Notes: a model not told the origin generated them from the letters alone. A stretch of DNA of 64,000 nucleotides from Pseudomonas brassicacearum (GCF_003732265.1 NZ_MOBK01000004.1:62001-126000); one strand, 5' to 3'. Shown: positions 17,701 through 26,604, counted from the first letter of the stretch. Numbers and translations are program-made.

Positions 17701-18147
17701 ATGAGTCAGATTGAAATCCGCCAGGTCAGCGCCGACGATCACGCGGCCTGGCTGCCGCTGTGGCAAGCCTACCTGCGCTTCTACAATACCGAGTTGCCCG
17801 AAGCGGTCACTGACAGCACCTGGCAACGCATGCTCGACCCGACCGAAACGACGCATTCCGCGCTGGCGTGGCTCGACGGCAAAGCCGTCGGCATGGTGAA
17901 CTTCATCTACCATCGCTCGAACTGGAGCATCGAAAATTCCTGCTACCTTCAAGACCTGCTGGTAGCGCCAGAAACCCGCGGCACCGGCGTTGGCCGCAAA
18001 CTGATCGAATTCGTCTACGCCACCGCCAAAACGGACGGTTGCTGCAAAGTCCACTGGCTGACCCACGAAACCAACGCCACCGCGATTCAGCTCTACGAGC
18101 GCATCGCCGAACGTCCCGGTTACATCCAGTTTCGCAAAGCCCTTTAA
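17701..18147 (+). CDS. GNAT-family N-acetyltransferase
   Basis: A 148-residue acetyl-CoA-dependent acetyltransferase. The ATG at 17701 is preferred over 17695 because AAGGAA sits at proper distance only for the former. The acetyl-CoA pyrophosphate-binding loop is visible in LQDLLVAPETRGTGVGRKLIEF near residues 82-103 (R-G-x-G-V-G pattern), and the C-terminal beta strand HWLTHETNATAIQLYERI is typical. Middle gene of paiB-GNAT-GNAT. Substrate unknown. Confidence 0.9.
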   Translation: MSQIEIRQVSADDHAAWLPLWQAYLRFYNTELPEAVTDSTWQRMLDPTETTHSALAWLDGKAVGMVNFIYHRSNWSIENSCYLQDLLVAPETRGTGVGRKLIEFVYATAKTDGCCKVHWLTHETNATAIQLYERIAERPGYIQFRKAL

Positions 18148-18164
18148 GGTTCAAGGAGAACAAC

Positions 18165-18836
18165 ATGTCGACTTCACTCGCGGACTGGAAAGGCGTCCCC
18201 GCGCCCACCGTTCAAACCCTCGAAGGGCGCTTCATTCGCCTGGAAAAACTCGACCCGGCCCGTCACGCCGAGGGCTTGTTCAAGGCCTTGCAAGGCCCGG
18301 GTGCCGATCCAAAACTCTGGGACTATTTGCCTTACGGGCCTTTCCCGGAACGTAGCGTGTTCAACGATTGGCTGAACAACCATGCGACCAACAGCGACCC
18401 GTATTTCTTCAGCGTGATCGACCGTGCAAGTGGTGAGGTGCAGGGCATTCTCAGCCTGATGTCGATCGTGCCGGCTCAGGGCCGAATCGAAATCGGCCAC
18501 GTCACGTTCGGCGCGCCAATGCAGCGCTCACCGAAAAGTACCGAGGCGGTTTATCTGCTGGCCAAGGAGTCGTTTGCATTGGGTTATCGACGCCTGGAGT
18601 GGAAGTGCAACAACGGTAACGCCCGCTCCAAATACGCGGCCGAGCGCCTGGGCTTCAGTTTTGAAGGGGTCTTCCGCCAGCACATGGTGGTCAAGGGACA
18701 GAACCGCGATACCGCGTGGTATTCGATTCTGGACTCGGAATGGCCGGCGATTGGCGCAGGGTTTGAGCGCTGGTTGAGCGATGAGAATCAGGCGGGGTCG
18801 GGGCAGGTGAAAACGCTTGCCGAGTGCCGCGGGTAA
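18165..18836 (+). CDS. GNAT-family N-acetyltransferase, RimJ/RimL-like
   Basis: A 223-residue protein starting MSTSLADWKGVP behind a strong AAGGAGA site. It has the RimJ/RimL-type layout: GRFIRLEKLDPARHAEGLF at residues about 21-40, an IEIGHVTFGAPMQRSPKSTEAVYLL acetyl-CoA segment, and RLEWKCNNGNARSKYAAERLGFSFEG, the region that distinguishes this subfamily. Probably last gene of the paiB operon, ending at a small terminator. The acceptor could be a small amine, amino acid or protein N-terminus. Confidence 0.9.
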   Translation: MSTSLADWKGVPAPTVQTLEGRFIRLEKLDPARHAEGLFKALQGPGADPKLWDYLPYGPFPERSVFNDWLNNHATNSDPYFFSVIDRASGEVQGILSLMSIVPAQGRIEIGHVTFGAPMQRSPKSTEAVYLLAKESFALGYRRLEWKCNNGNARSKYAAERLGFSFEGVFRQHMVVKGQNRDTAWYSILDSEWPAIGAGFERWLSDENQAGSGQVKTLAECRG

Positions 18837-18850
18837 CGCGCGCGGTTTTT
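18827..18850 (+). terminator. Short intrinsic terminator of paiB operon
   Basis: CCGCG / CGCGG stem around a 9-nt loop, followed by TTTTT. It overlaps the stop codon of the GNAT gene. The stem is short, so strength is uncertain. Confidence 0.45.
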
Positions 18851-18858
18851 AGTACCCG

Positions 18859-18886
18859 GTGGCGAGGGAGAAACCTCCCTTGCCAC
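18859..18886. repeat. Solitary REP hairpin, family 2
   Basis: Twelve-bp stem GTGGCGAGGGAG / CTCCCTTGCCAC with a 4-nt loop and one G-T pair. The arm shares GTGGCGAGGG with the REP pair at 28008. It lies between the convergent GNAT and XRE genes and may also end transcription. Confidence 0.6.
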
Positions 18887-18904
18887 TCATTTCGAGTTTC
18901 AGCC

Positions 18905-19183
18905 TCAACTAACGTCGCGCCGAATCCGCACAACGCCCATCTTCAGACCAAACGGTCTGAACACCGCATTCAGTGATTTCAGCGTTTGATTCCCTTCCCC
19001 ATGTTCGATATGCACCAACGTGCGCACCGAGATTTTGCACATTTTTGCGAATTGGGTCTGGTGCAGGCCGGTGACCTCTACGCGTAATCGGCGAACCGCT
19101 TCGCTGATTTCAAGGGTGCCTTGAGCCAGCGCTTCCTGAATGTTTTCTATAAGCACAGTGCGTTCGGCAACAGTCATGCTCAT
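18905..19183 (-). CDS. XRE-family HTH protein, probable HipB-like antitoxin
   Basis: A 92-residue helix-turn-helix protein. The start at 19183 is chosen because its ATG overlaps the kinase stop as ATGA, implying translational coupling; a start at 19195 is possible. The HTH is HQTQFAKMCKISVRTLVHIEHGEGN at about residues 43-67, followed by LKSLNAVFRPFGLKMGVV, as in HipB-type antitoxins that end in a short strand. It lies downstream of the HipA-like gene, the reverse of the classical hipBA order. It is the likely binder of the four TGCA-N6-TGCA sites upstream of the operon. Confidence 0.85.
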   Translation of the reverse strand: MSMTVAERTVLIENIQEALAQGTLEISEAVRRLRVEVTGLHQTQFAKMCKISVRTLVHIEHGEGNQTLKSLNAVFRPFGLKMGVVRIRRDVS

Positions 19184-20532
19184 TTCAGGCCCCACTCTTT
19201 CAAACGCTGCTCCAGATTTCTCAATGCAATTTGCGGGTGATTCATCGTCACCTCTGGCAAACCGCTGGCAGCGAGAATGTCGGGGAGTGCCATGAGATGC
19301 TGAGCATCCCCCCGCAGTCGCTCAAAGGAATCCTGCGCTTCACTCAACGCAGCCAGCGGATCATCCGGATCAGCAATATCGGCCAAAGCACGGCACACCC
19401 CACGCCAATCAACATCACCCGCTCGTTCCAGCTCTTTTGGCCATTTGGTTGTACGCGTCACACCTTCATCGTCCATCACCATGGGCGCCAAATCATAGAT
19501 GGGTGCCAGACGGAAAGTGGCTGTATCTCGGATGATTGCAGTGTTGCGACCATGGTTATCCGAGTTGCCGAGGATTTTGTTGATCAGATCCCTACGTAGA
19601 TAGTCAGCAACAAGGTTCGGGATTTGGTCCGCCTGCCCAGCATCACGCCAGAGTCCCGCAAGCAGCCGAATAACTTCCATGTGATCCATCGAGCTACCTT
19701 GCGTGGTTATTTGTGCCAGGGAGTAGATCGACTCCACGGCAAAACGCTCGACACCCTGAGGGGTTACTTGCCGATCAAAACGCTGCATCCACAAGCTTGG
19801 TTTGGTCGCCTCTTCCAAGGCCAAGCCCTGAACAGCCACCGTTTCGATACCGAGTTCTTGTAGCGCCCTGTAGTAATGGTATTCGCTTCTGAGAATGTCC
19901 TGATCGTTGCGGGCTCCCTTATTGCGAGAAAACTTAACAAACCAGTGTTGGATAACGTCTGCATCATCGAGTACCGCATCAGGATAAAAATCTCCATCCT
20001 TGCCCTGAGCCAACAAAAGTTTTGGCGCCTCGCCACCTGCTCCCGTTGCCCCACCAATTGCTGCGCCCTGCTCATGGGCATATTCGAGAAACCGATTGTC
20101 ACGACTGATCACATCCTCACGCTTAAACCCTATAGGTTCGCGCTGATCTACTGCCTCGGCGGACTCCTTTATGCGCATATTGCCAATCGGTGCCGGAGTA
20201 CTTTTGGACAGCAAATAAAGATCTGCGCTGACGTCAACAGGCTTGTCGTTACCTATGCGTGCCAGAAGAAATTTTTTGGCTGCGCCGGCAGGCGCAATGT
20301 CATATAGAAACGCCGGTGCAGTGGATCGCTTGCCCTCCCAATCCAAAGGAAATCTGGCACTGACAGCTTTGGCGAAGAGAGTTCCGATATCGTCAATGCT
20401 CTCAACGAGATACGGGGTTTCGTAGCCGAAGTTGCATCTGCTTTCGAAACCTTTTTCAGGGTTGTCGAAGCTGAAAACCATGGCGTCGAGCCATTTTCCT
20501 GTCGTATAGATTTGTAAGGTCAGGTTGTACAC
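19180..20532 (-). CDS. HipA-family serine/threonine kinase toxin
   Basis: A HipA-like kinase of about 450 residues. No in-frame ATG exists near the N-terminus; I chose the GTG at 20532 (VYNLTLQIYTTGKWLDA matches the family start). A TTG at 20559 would add nine residues and lie in the first operator. Kinase features: glycine-rich GGATGAGGEAPKLLL loop near residues 150-170, catalytic GNSDNHGRN near residue 320, and the metal-binding LAPIYDLAPM about 20 residues later. The C-terminal helical domain is complete. Known HipA kinases phosphorylate aminoacyl-tRNA synthetases to stop growth; this target is unknown. The gene and its XRE partner are AT-richer than their neighbours and appear inserted next to an autotransporter remnant. 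Confidence 0.88.
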   Translation of the reverse strand: MYNLTLQIYTTGKWLDAMVFSFDNPEKGFESRCNFGYETPYLVESIDDIGTLFAKAVSARFPLDWEGKRSTAPAFLYDIAPAGAAKKFLLARIGNDKPVDVSADLYLLSKSTPAPIGNMRIKESAEAVDQREPIGFKREDVISRDNRFLEYAHEQGAAIGGATGAGGEAPKLLLAQGKDGDFYPDAVLDDADVIQHWFVKFSRNKGARNDQDILRSEYHYYRALQELGIETVAVQGLALEEATKPSLWMQRFDRQVTPQGVERFAVESIYSLAQITTQGSSMDHMEVIRLLAGLWRDAGQADQIPNLVADYLRRDLINKILGNSDNHGRNTAIIRDTATFRLAPIYDLAPMVMDDEGVTRTTKWPKELERAGDVDWRGVCRALADIADPDDPLAALSEAQDSFERLRGDAQHLMALPDILAASGLPEVTMNHPQIALRNLEQRLKEWGLK

Positions 20533-20544
20533 GCCGTCACCGTC

Positions 20545-20684
20545 TGCATTTAAATGCAATTTTCAAAAATCGTTTAAACGTTAACTGCAATATAGTGCAT
20601 TAGCGCCCCCCCTAAACACCTTTATAAATGCAATAAAATGCGTAAAAACGATCATGGAAGCTTCCTTAAATGCAAAATAATGCA
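20545..20684 (-). promoter_or_regulatory. Array of four TGCA-N6-TGCA operator candidates upstream of the hipA-like gene
   Basis: TGCATTTAAATGCA at 20545-20558, TGCAATATAGTGCA at 20586-20599, TGCAATAAAATGCG at 20629-20642 and TGCAAAATAATGCA at 20671-20684. Start-to-start spacing is 41, 43 and 42 bp, about four helical turns, so all copies face the same side. E. coli HipB also uses four operators, though of different sequence. Binding by the XRE protein is inference. Confidence 0.65.
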
Positions 20685-20696
20685 GATATCGCGGCA

Positions 20697-20864
20697 CACA
20701 TCAGTGTGGATGGCAGTTCGCTGGATCGAGACAGCCTGGTGCTGGAGGCTGGTCTGGATCTGGGCATTTCGGCTCGGCATTCGGTGGGCATTGGCTATAG
20801 CGGCGAAATCGGCAACAACAGCTGTAACCAAGGGCTGATCGGGCAGTGGCAGATGAGTTTCTGA
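20697..20864 (+). pseudogene. Remnant of an autotransporter beta-barrel C-terminus
   Basis: The translation HISVDGSSLDRDSLVLEAG followed by LDLGISARHSVGIG and ending IGQWQMSF aligns with the last 55 residues of the intact autotransporter at 21065-23290 (LSVDAGLDLGLSARHTLGV and TGQWRMNF), including the terminal Phe needed for barrel assembly. The rest of the gene is missing: homology stops about 12 bp after the last HipA operator. It is probably debris left when the hipA/XRE module or a deletion removed the 5' part. Confidence 0.75.
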
Positions 20865-20928
20865 GAGTGCGTTGCAGGCAGCGTCTCGATTTATTGTAAG
20901 AAAAGGTCATCGGTCCGAAGCGTTAAAA

Positions 20929-20957
20929 ACCGCTGTGCCCATGCAGCGGTGGATTTT
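20929..20957 (+). terminator. Weak terminator-like hairpin
   Basis: ACCGCTG / CAGCGGT stem with 8-nt loop, then GGATTTTC. It lies between the autotransporter remnant and the intact copy and would have terminated the former. The rest of 20865-21064 shows no gene. Confidence 0.35.
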
Positions 20958-21064
20958 CTGCATCGAGCTTCTGACACCGCCTGCAAACCCGCCGGAACGG
21001 GCTGACATCGGTATCGACGCGCTCTCCTTAGAGTTTGGTCTCCTTCCAATTGAGGCCAAATTCC

Positions 21065-23290
21065 ATGTCTGTTCAACACAAATACCGACCACATCATCTG
21101 GCGCTAGCCATTGCGCTGGCGTTGAGTTGCACTGAAATTTTTGCCCAACAAAGTCCTGTCGAAAACACTCCCCCTGCGCTTGAAACGCCAGATCAGCTCT
21201 TGGCAGCGCTCGATGCATTTATCAAAGACCCTGACACCAAAAAGACCACTATCGGAAACGCAGAGGACGGTACCAATCGAACGTTCAGCGATGACAATGA
21301 TCTGGTCACTTTATCCCGTCGCGGGAGTATCACCGGATGGGTTGACGGTGGTGGTGGTACCAATTTCCTACAACTCGATACAGCGAGCGGTGGCACGTTA
21401 GGCGACAGTCGCAATTTCGACGGCCTGGAGCTGAAACGAAGCACCTGGACCTTGAACGGTTCCAGTGGTGATTTCGCCACAGGTGCCTTGGTACGCCCCA
21501 AAGCAACACTAATAAATGAGAGCGATATCCGGGGAGGTGCATTGACCCAGGGCACTCTCGTCAATAACGGCAGGATTGGCGGCGGGGTGGCGGTGCTGTC
21601 AGGTGGCGCCCTGAGTAACTCTGGGGTGATCGAGGGCGACGTGTTTATTCACGAAAAAGGGGCTTTTGCGGGTAGAGGTCGCACGGGTTCGCTGGAGGTA
21701 AACGGACAATTTTCGGTGGGCGAATCGCACGGCGCCCCAAAAGTTAATGGTGACCTGAAGCTTTCCAATACCGCCGAATTGCTCTACGAAGTCAGCGCCG
21801 ATCGCAAAAGTGAAACGATATTAGTCGATGGCACCGCCACGCTCGGTGGCGCCACACTGAACATTGTTGCAGCGCCCGGTAACTACCCGCTAGTCAGCGA
21901 AAACAACATTCTTGTGGCCAATAACGTCGAAGGAAAATTTGGCAACGTAATCAACAACCTTGCCTTTTTGGAACCCGATGTCCAATACGGTGAAAGGACA
22001 GTCGACCTGGTCTTGATTCGAAACGATGTGCCTATCGAGAGCGTCGCGGACTCAGATAACGGACGGGAGTTTGGAGGAAGCATTGAGGAGCCAAGGGGCG
22101 CTGAGCCAACTCAGACGCCACCGGACAATGCCGCCCCAATTGCTGCGGCCCTGAATCCCGCCGAGAACCTCGGTACTCCCGTCACCGCCTCAACATCACA
22201 AGCGACAACTCCCGTCGCCGCAGCACCTACGCCATCGCGCAATGCAAACGCCGCAGTCGTGGCGCTGCTCGGCAGCGACAAAACAACCGCCGCTCATGCC
22301 ATCGAACAACTGGCCGGCGGCAATACCGCCAACCTCGCCAAGGCAACGCTCGCCAGCGCCAGCCCCGTGGGCACTTCCGTGCTCTCGGCCATGCGCCAAC
22401 TGGACAGCGCCAGCACCTACAACAAGGGCAGCAACCGCAGGAACGCACCAAGCCTGGCGGCGGGCAGCGACGATAATGGCAGGGTCTGGCTTCAAGCATT
22501 AGGTCAGGGAGGCACTCTGGACCGTGACTTCGATCCACTGAAACACTCCACTCAAGGCTTGGTCCTGGGCGCAGATTGGGGCATCGATGATGAATGGCGT
22601 ATCGGTGTGATGGGCGGCAAAGGCGAAACACGCCTCGATAGTCGCGACCTCGACGGCGGTCTCGACAGCTGGTATCTGGGCGCTTATGCCCTGCGCCAGA
22701 ACGGCCCCATGTCGCTGCGATTGGGCGCGACGTATGGCAATCACGACGGCAACACCAAGCGCCGGGTGGCTTTCAATGGTTTCAGCGACCGCCCCGAAGG
22801 CCGTTACGATGCCAACACCCAACAAGCCTTCGCTGAAGTGGGTTACAACCTGGGGCGGGCCAATGTCAGCATCGAACCATTCGCCAGCCTTGGCTACGAA
22901 CGCTATCAGCGTGACACCTACACGGAAAAAGGTGGTGCAGCGGCGTTGAAAGTCCACGGCCAGACCCAGAACAATTTGAACAGCACAGTCGGCCTGCGCA
23001 TGGCGAAAACCAATGCTTTGAATAACGGCATGCAACTGACGCCGCGATTAAGTGCCAGTTGGAAACACACCTACGGTGATGTCACCAGCGACACTCGCCA
23101 ACGACTGGCAACGGGCGGTAGAAACTACACCGTCTCCGGTGCGCTTCTGGACCGTAACAACCTGAGCGTCGATGCAGGGCTGGACCTGGGATTGTCAGCC
23201 AGACATACCTTGGGCGTCAGTCTTAACGGGGACGTCGGTACGGAAAGCCGAAGCCATGGCGTCACCGGCCAATGGCGGATGAATTTCTGA
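21065..23290 (+). CDS. Autotransporter (type Va secretion) outer-membrane protein
   Basis: A 741-residue classical autotransporter. The ATG at 21065 gives a signal peptide (MSVQHKYRPHHLALAIALAL, cleavage after IFAQ or so near residue 30). Residues about 55-320 form a short beta-helical passenger with repeating GTL/GRI/GGV strands and a pertactin-like ETILVDGTATLGGATLNIV region. A Pro/Ala-rich linker spans about 330-400. The C-terminal 280 residues form the beta-barrel (GRVWLQALGQGGTLDRD, GLVLGADWGIDDEWRIGVM, SWYLGAYALR) ending in Phe. The passenger is small and lacks obvious protease or esterase motifs, so adhesion is a guess. A remnant of a related barrel lies just upstream. Confidence 0.9.
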   Translation: MSVQHKYRPHHLALAIALALSCTEIFAQQSPVENTPPALETPDQLLAALDAFIKDPDTKKTTIGNAEDGTNRTFSDDNDLVTLSRRGSITGWVDGGGGTNFLQLDTASGGTLGDSRNFDGLELKRSTWTLNGSSGDFATGALVRPKATLINESDIRGGALTQGTLVNNGRIGGGVAVLSGGALSNSGVIEGDVFIHEKGAFAGRGRTGSLEVNGQFSVGESHGAPKVNGDLKLSNTAELLYEVSADRKSETILVDGTATLGGATLNIVAAPGNYPLVSENNILVANNVEGKFGNVINNLAFLEPDVQYGERTVDLVLIRNDVPIESVADSDNGREFGGSIEEPRGAEPTQTPPDNAAPIAAALNPAENLGTPVTASTSQATTPVAAAPTPSRNANAAVVALLGSDKTTAAHAIEQLAGGNTANLAKATLASASPVGTSVLSAMRQLDSASTYNKGSNRRNAPSLAAGSDDNGRVWLQALGQGGTLDRDFDPLKHSTQGLVLGADWGIDDEWRIGVMGGKGETRLDSRDLDGGLDSWYLGAYALRQNGPMSLRLGATYGNHDGNTKRRVAFNGFSDRPEGRYDANTQQAFAEVGYNLGRANVSIEPFASLGYERYQRDTYTEKGGAAALKVHGQTQNNLNSTVGLRMAKTNALNNGMQLTPRLSASWKHTYGDVTSDTRQRLATGGRNYTVSGALLDRNNLSVDAGLDLGLSARHTLGVSLNGDVGTESRSHGVTGQWRMNF

Positions 23291-23309
23291 CCGTCATAAA
23301 TACGCGGCG

Positions 23310-23336
23310 AAAAAAAAGGGGAGCACATGCCCCCCC
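23310..23336 (-). terminator. Intrinsic terminator of the pycA-pycB operon
   Basis: On the minus strand a G-rich arm, an 8-nt loop and CCCC are followed by eight T residues, 33 bp past the pycB stop. The stem is four to five base pairs, all GC. Confidence 0.55.
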
Positions 23337-23368
23337 GAGGTTTAAAGCGTTGTATCGAGGCTGTTAAA

Positions 23369-25177
23369 TCAGCCTTCGATCTCGATCAGGATTTCGCCCG
23401 GATTCACCCGGTCGCCCTTGGCCACGTGAATGGCGGTGACTTTGCCGGCGATGGCCGATTGGACTTCGGTTTCCATCTTCATCGCTTCGGTGATCAGCAC
23501 GGCTTGCCCTGCTTTCACAGTGTCGCCTTCCTTGACCAGCACATCGACGATGTTGCCCGGCATGGTGGTGCTGACGTGGCCCGGCGCGGTGGCTTGCTTG
23601 CGCTTGCTGCTGCCGCCGCTGACGAATTCGTTGAGCGGTTCGAACACCACTTCTTCCGGCATGCCGTCGATGGACAGGTAGAAGTGACGCTTGCCTTCAG
23701 CCTTGACGCCGACACCGGTGATGTCGACGCGGTAGGTTTCGCCGTGGACGTCGATGACGAACTCGGTCGGCACGCCTTCGCCACCGGCCGAGGCCACGCC
23801 GCCGGCTTCAGGAATCGGCAGGAGTACTTCAGGTGTCAGGGTGCCGGCAGCGCGTTCTTCGAGGAACTTGCGACCGATGTCCGGGAACATGGCGTAAGTC
23901 AGCACGTCTTCTTCGGACTTGGCCACGGCGCCGATTTCAGCACGCAGTTTGGTCATTTCCGGCTTGAGCAGATCGGCTGGACGCACGTCGATCACTTCTT
24001 CGCTGCCGATGGCCTGGCGACGCAGTTGTTCGTTCACAGTACCCGGCGCCTTGCCGTAGCCGCCTTGCAGGTAGAGCTTCACTTCGTTGGTGATGGTCTT
24101 GTAGCGTTCGCCAGCCAACACGTTGAAGAACGCCTGGGTACCCACGATTTGCGAGGTCGGGGTTACCAGCGGCGGGAAGCCGAGGTCTTCACGAACGCGC
24201 GGGATTTCAGCGAGCACTTCGCTCATGCGGTTCAGTGCGCCCTGCTCTTTCAACTGGTTGGCCAGGTTGGAAATCATCCCGCCCGGTACCTGGTTGACTT
24301 GGACACGGGTGTCGACGGCGGTGAATTCGCTTTCAAACTGGTGGTACTTCTTGCGCACGGCGTAGAAGTACAGGCCGATCTCTTGTAGCAGTTCCAGGTT
24401 CAGGCCAGTGTCGAACTCGGTGCCTTTAAGGGCAGCAACCATCGACTCGGTGCCCGGGTGACTGGTGCCCGAGGCGAAGCTGGAGATTGCGGTGTCAATG
24501 TGGTCGGCGCCGTTTTCGATTGCCTTCAGTTGGCACATGGTGGCCATGCCAGAGGTGTCGTGCGAGTGAATGAACACTGGCAGCGACTGTTCGGCTTTCA
24601 ACGCCCGTACCAGTTCGCCGGTGGCGTATGGAGTCAGCAGACCGGCCATGTCCTTGATCGCCACCGAATCGCAACCCATGGCTTCCATTTGCTTGGCTTG
24701 TGCCACGAACGCGTCGATGGTGTGCACCGGGCTGGTGGTGTAAGCGATGGTGCCCTGGGCATGTTTGCCGGCTGCCTTCACCGCTTCGATGGCCACGCGC
24801 AGGTTACGCACGTCGTTCATGGCGTCGAAGATGCGGAACACGTCGATACCGTTGACCGCGGCCTTGGCGACGAAGGCTTTGACCACGTCGTCGCTGTAAT
24901 GGCGGTAGCCCAGCAGGTTCTGGCCACGCAGCAGCATTTGCAGGCGTGTGTTAGGCAGCGCCGCGCGCAGTTGGCGCAGACGCTCCCACGGGTCTTCCTT
25001 GAGGAAACGTACACAGGCGTCGAACGTAGCGCCGCCCCAGCATTCCAGCGACCAGTAGCCGACTTTGTCGAGCTTGTCGCAGATCGGCAGCATGTCTTCG
25101 GTGCGCATGCGGGTGGCGAGCAGCGATTGGTGGGCGTCGCGCAGGATGGTGTCGGTTACGTGAATCTTCTTAGTCAT
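23369..25177 (-). CDS. pycB: Pyruvate carboxylase subunit B / oxaloacetate decarboxylase alpha-type carboxyltransferase with biotin domain
   Basis: A 602-residue carboxyltransferase subunit. The ATG at 25177 (MTKKIHVTDTILRDAHQSL) follows GAGGAA; a GTG at 25192 is in frame but has no better site. Residues about 1-270 form the TIM-barrel carboxyltransferase domain (TDTILRDAHQSLLATRMRT, metal ligands in the HSHDTSGMA segment); 290-470 the conserved helical domain; 525-602 the biotinyl domain with biotin lysine in ITEAMKMETEV. Together with the biotin carboxylase subunit 11 bp upstream it forms the two-subunit anaplerotic pyruvate carboxylase known in Pseudomonas (PA5435/PA5436 type). Older annotations call it oadA, but no membrane beta subunit is nearby. 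Confidence 0.93.
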   Translation of the reverse strand: MTKKIHVTDTILRDAHQSLLATRMRTEDMLPICDKLDKVGYWSLECWGGATFDACVRFLKEDPWERLRQLRAALPNTRLQMLLRGQNLLGYRHYSDDVVKAFVAKAAVNGIDVFRIFDAMNDVRNLRVAIEAVKAAGKHAQGTIAYTTSPVHTIDAFVAQAKQMEAMGCDSVAIKDMAGLLTPYATGELVRALKAEQSLPVFIHSHDTSGMATMCQLKAIENGADHIDTAISSFASGTSHPGTESMVAALKGTEFDTGLNLELLQEIGLYFYAVRKKYHQFESEFTAVDTRVQVNQVPGGMISNLANQLKEQGALNRMSEVLAEIPRVREDLGFPPLVTPTSQIVGTQAFFNVLAGERYKTITNEVKLYLQGGYGKAPGTVNEQLRRQAIGSEEVIDVRPADLLKPEMTKLRAEIGAVAKSEEDVLTYAMFPDIGRKFLEERAAGTLTPEVLLPIPEAGGVASAGGEGVPTEFVIDVHGETYRVDITGVGVKAEGKRHFYLSIDGMPEEVVFEPLNEFVSGGSSKRKQATAPGHVSTTMPGNIVDVLVKEGDTVKAGQAVLITEAMKMETEVQSAIAGKVTAIHVAKGDRVNPGEILIEIEG

Positions 25178-25188
25178 TGTTATATTCC

Positions 25189-26604
25189 TCACAGGCCTGC
25201 GTGGGCGGCGATGGCGGCGGCGATGGCCAGGGCCAGCTCTTCGGGTTTGCGCTTGATCGAGTAGTTGGTCAGTTCAGGGTGGCTTTCAACGAAGCTGGTG
25301 TTGAACTGGCCGCTACGGAATTCCGGGTTACGCAGGATTTCCTGGTAGTACGCGGCGGTGGTCTTGACCCCTTGCAGACGCATGTCGTCGAGGGCACGCA
25401 AGCCACGGTCCATCGCCTCTTCCCAAGTCAGCGCCCACACCACCAGTTTCAGGCACATCGAATCGTAGAACGGTGGAATGGTGTAACCGGTGTAGATCGC
25501 CGTGTCGGTCCGCACGCCGGGACCGCCGGGCGCGTAATAACGGGTGATCTTGCCGAAGCTCGGCAGGAAGTTGTTTTTCGGGTCTTCGGCGTTGATCCGG
25601 AACTGCAACGCGAAACCGCGGTGCTGGATGTCTTCCTGTTTCACCGAGAGTGGCAGGCCGGACGCGATGCGGATCTGCTCACGCACGATGTCGATGCCGG
25701 TGATTTCTTCGGTGATGGTGTGTTCCACCTGCACCCGGGTGTTCATCTCCATGAAGTACACCTCGCCCTCGGCGAGCAGGAACTCCACGGTACCGGCGTT
25801 CTCGTAACCCACGGCCTTGGCTGCACGCACCGACAGGTCGCCAATGTAGGCGCGCTGTTCCGGGGTCAGTTGCGGGCTCGGGGCGATCTCGATCAGTTTC
25901 TGGTTGCGACGCTGGATCGAGCAATCACGCTCGAACAGGTGCACCACGTTGCCGAAGCTGTCGCCAAGAATCTGCGCTTCGATGTGCTTTGGATTGACGA
26001 TGCATTTTTCCAGGAACACTTCCGCCGAACCGAACGCCTTGGTGGCTTCCGAGATCACGCGCGGGAACGCCTGTTCGAGTTCTTCGCGGCTGTCGCAGCG
26101 ACGGATACCACGACCACCACCACCGGAGGTCGCCTTGAGCATCACCGGGTAACCGATACGGTCGCCTTCGAGCAACGCTTCGGCGATGTCCGCGACGTTG
26201 CCTTCGGTGCCCGGCGTGACCGGCACGCCAGCCTTGATCATGCTGCGGCGGGCTTCAGTCTTGTCGCCCATGCGGCGAATGACTTCAGCCGATGGACCTA
26301 TGAATTTGATGCCGCGCTCTGCACAGATGTCTGCCAGTTCGGCGTTTTCCGAAAGGAAGCCGTAGCCGGGATGCAACGCATCACAACCGGTTTCCACGGC
26401 CAGGTTCACCAGTTTTCGCGCATTCAGGTAACCGGCCAGTGGCTCGGCACCGATGCTGTGGGCCTCGTCCGCGCGCTTCACATGCAGGGCATGACGGTCG
26501 GCGTCGGAATAGATCGCGACCGAGCGAATGCCCATCTCGGCGCAGGCACGCACGATTCGTACGGCAATCTCACCACGGTTGGCGATCAGGATCTTTTTTA
26601 TCAC
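25189..26604 (-). CDS. pycA: Pyruvate carboxylase subunit A (biotin carboxylase)
   Basis: ATP-dependent biotin carboxylase of 471 residues. The chosen start is GTG at 26604, giving (V)IKKILIANRGEIAVRI, the conserved family N-terminus and the length usual in Pseudomonas; the frame is open to 26637 but those residues are not family-like. ATP-grasp features include LKATSGGGGRGIRR near residue 160, EVFLEKCIVNPKHIE, and the catalytic MEMNTRVQVEHTITEE near residue 285. First gene of pycA-pycB; divergent from a LysR gene across about 190 bp that holds an inverted repeat. Confidence 0.95.
   Translation of the reverse strand: MIKKILIANRGEIAVRIVRACAEMGIRSVAIYSDADRHALHVKRADEAHSIGAEPLAGYLNARKLVNLAVETGCDALHPGYGFLSENAELADICAERGIKFIGPSAEVIRRMGDKTEARRSMIKAGVPVTPGTEGNVADIAEALLEGDRIGYPVMLKATSGGGGRGIRRCDSREELEQAFPRVISEATKAFGSAEVFLEKCIVNPKHIEAQILGDSFGNVVHLFERDCSIQRRNQKLIEIAPSPQLTPEQRAYIGDLSVRAAKAVGYENAGTVEFLLAEGEVYFMEMNTRVQVEHTITEEITGIDIVREQIRIASGLPLSVKQEDIQHRGFALQFRINAEDPKNNFLPSFGKITRYYAPGGPGVRTDTAIYTGYTIPPFYDSMCLKLVVWALTWEEAMDRGLRALDDMRLQGVKTTAAYYQEILRNPEFRSGQFNTSFVESHPELTNYSIKRKPEELALAIAAAIAAHAGL

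Noticed and set aside
20638..20864. Two short frames over the autotransporter stump as independent genes
   Set aside because: The one starting at 20670 begins inside a HipA operator and only its 3' part is homologous to anything; it is better explained as a remnant.
23327..25264. Plus-strand frames opposite pycB
   Set aside because: Shadow frames over conserved carboxyltransferase codons.
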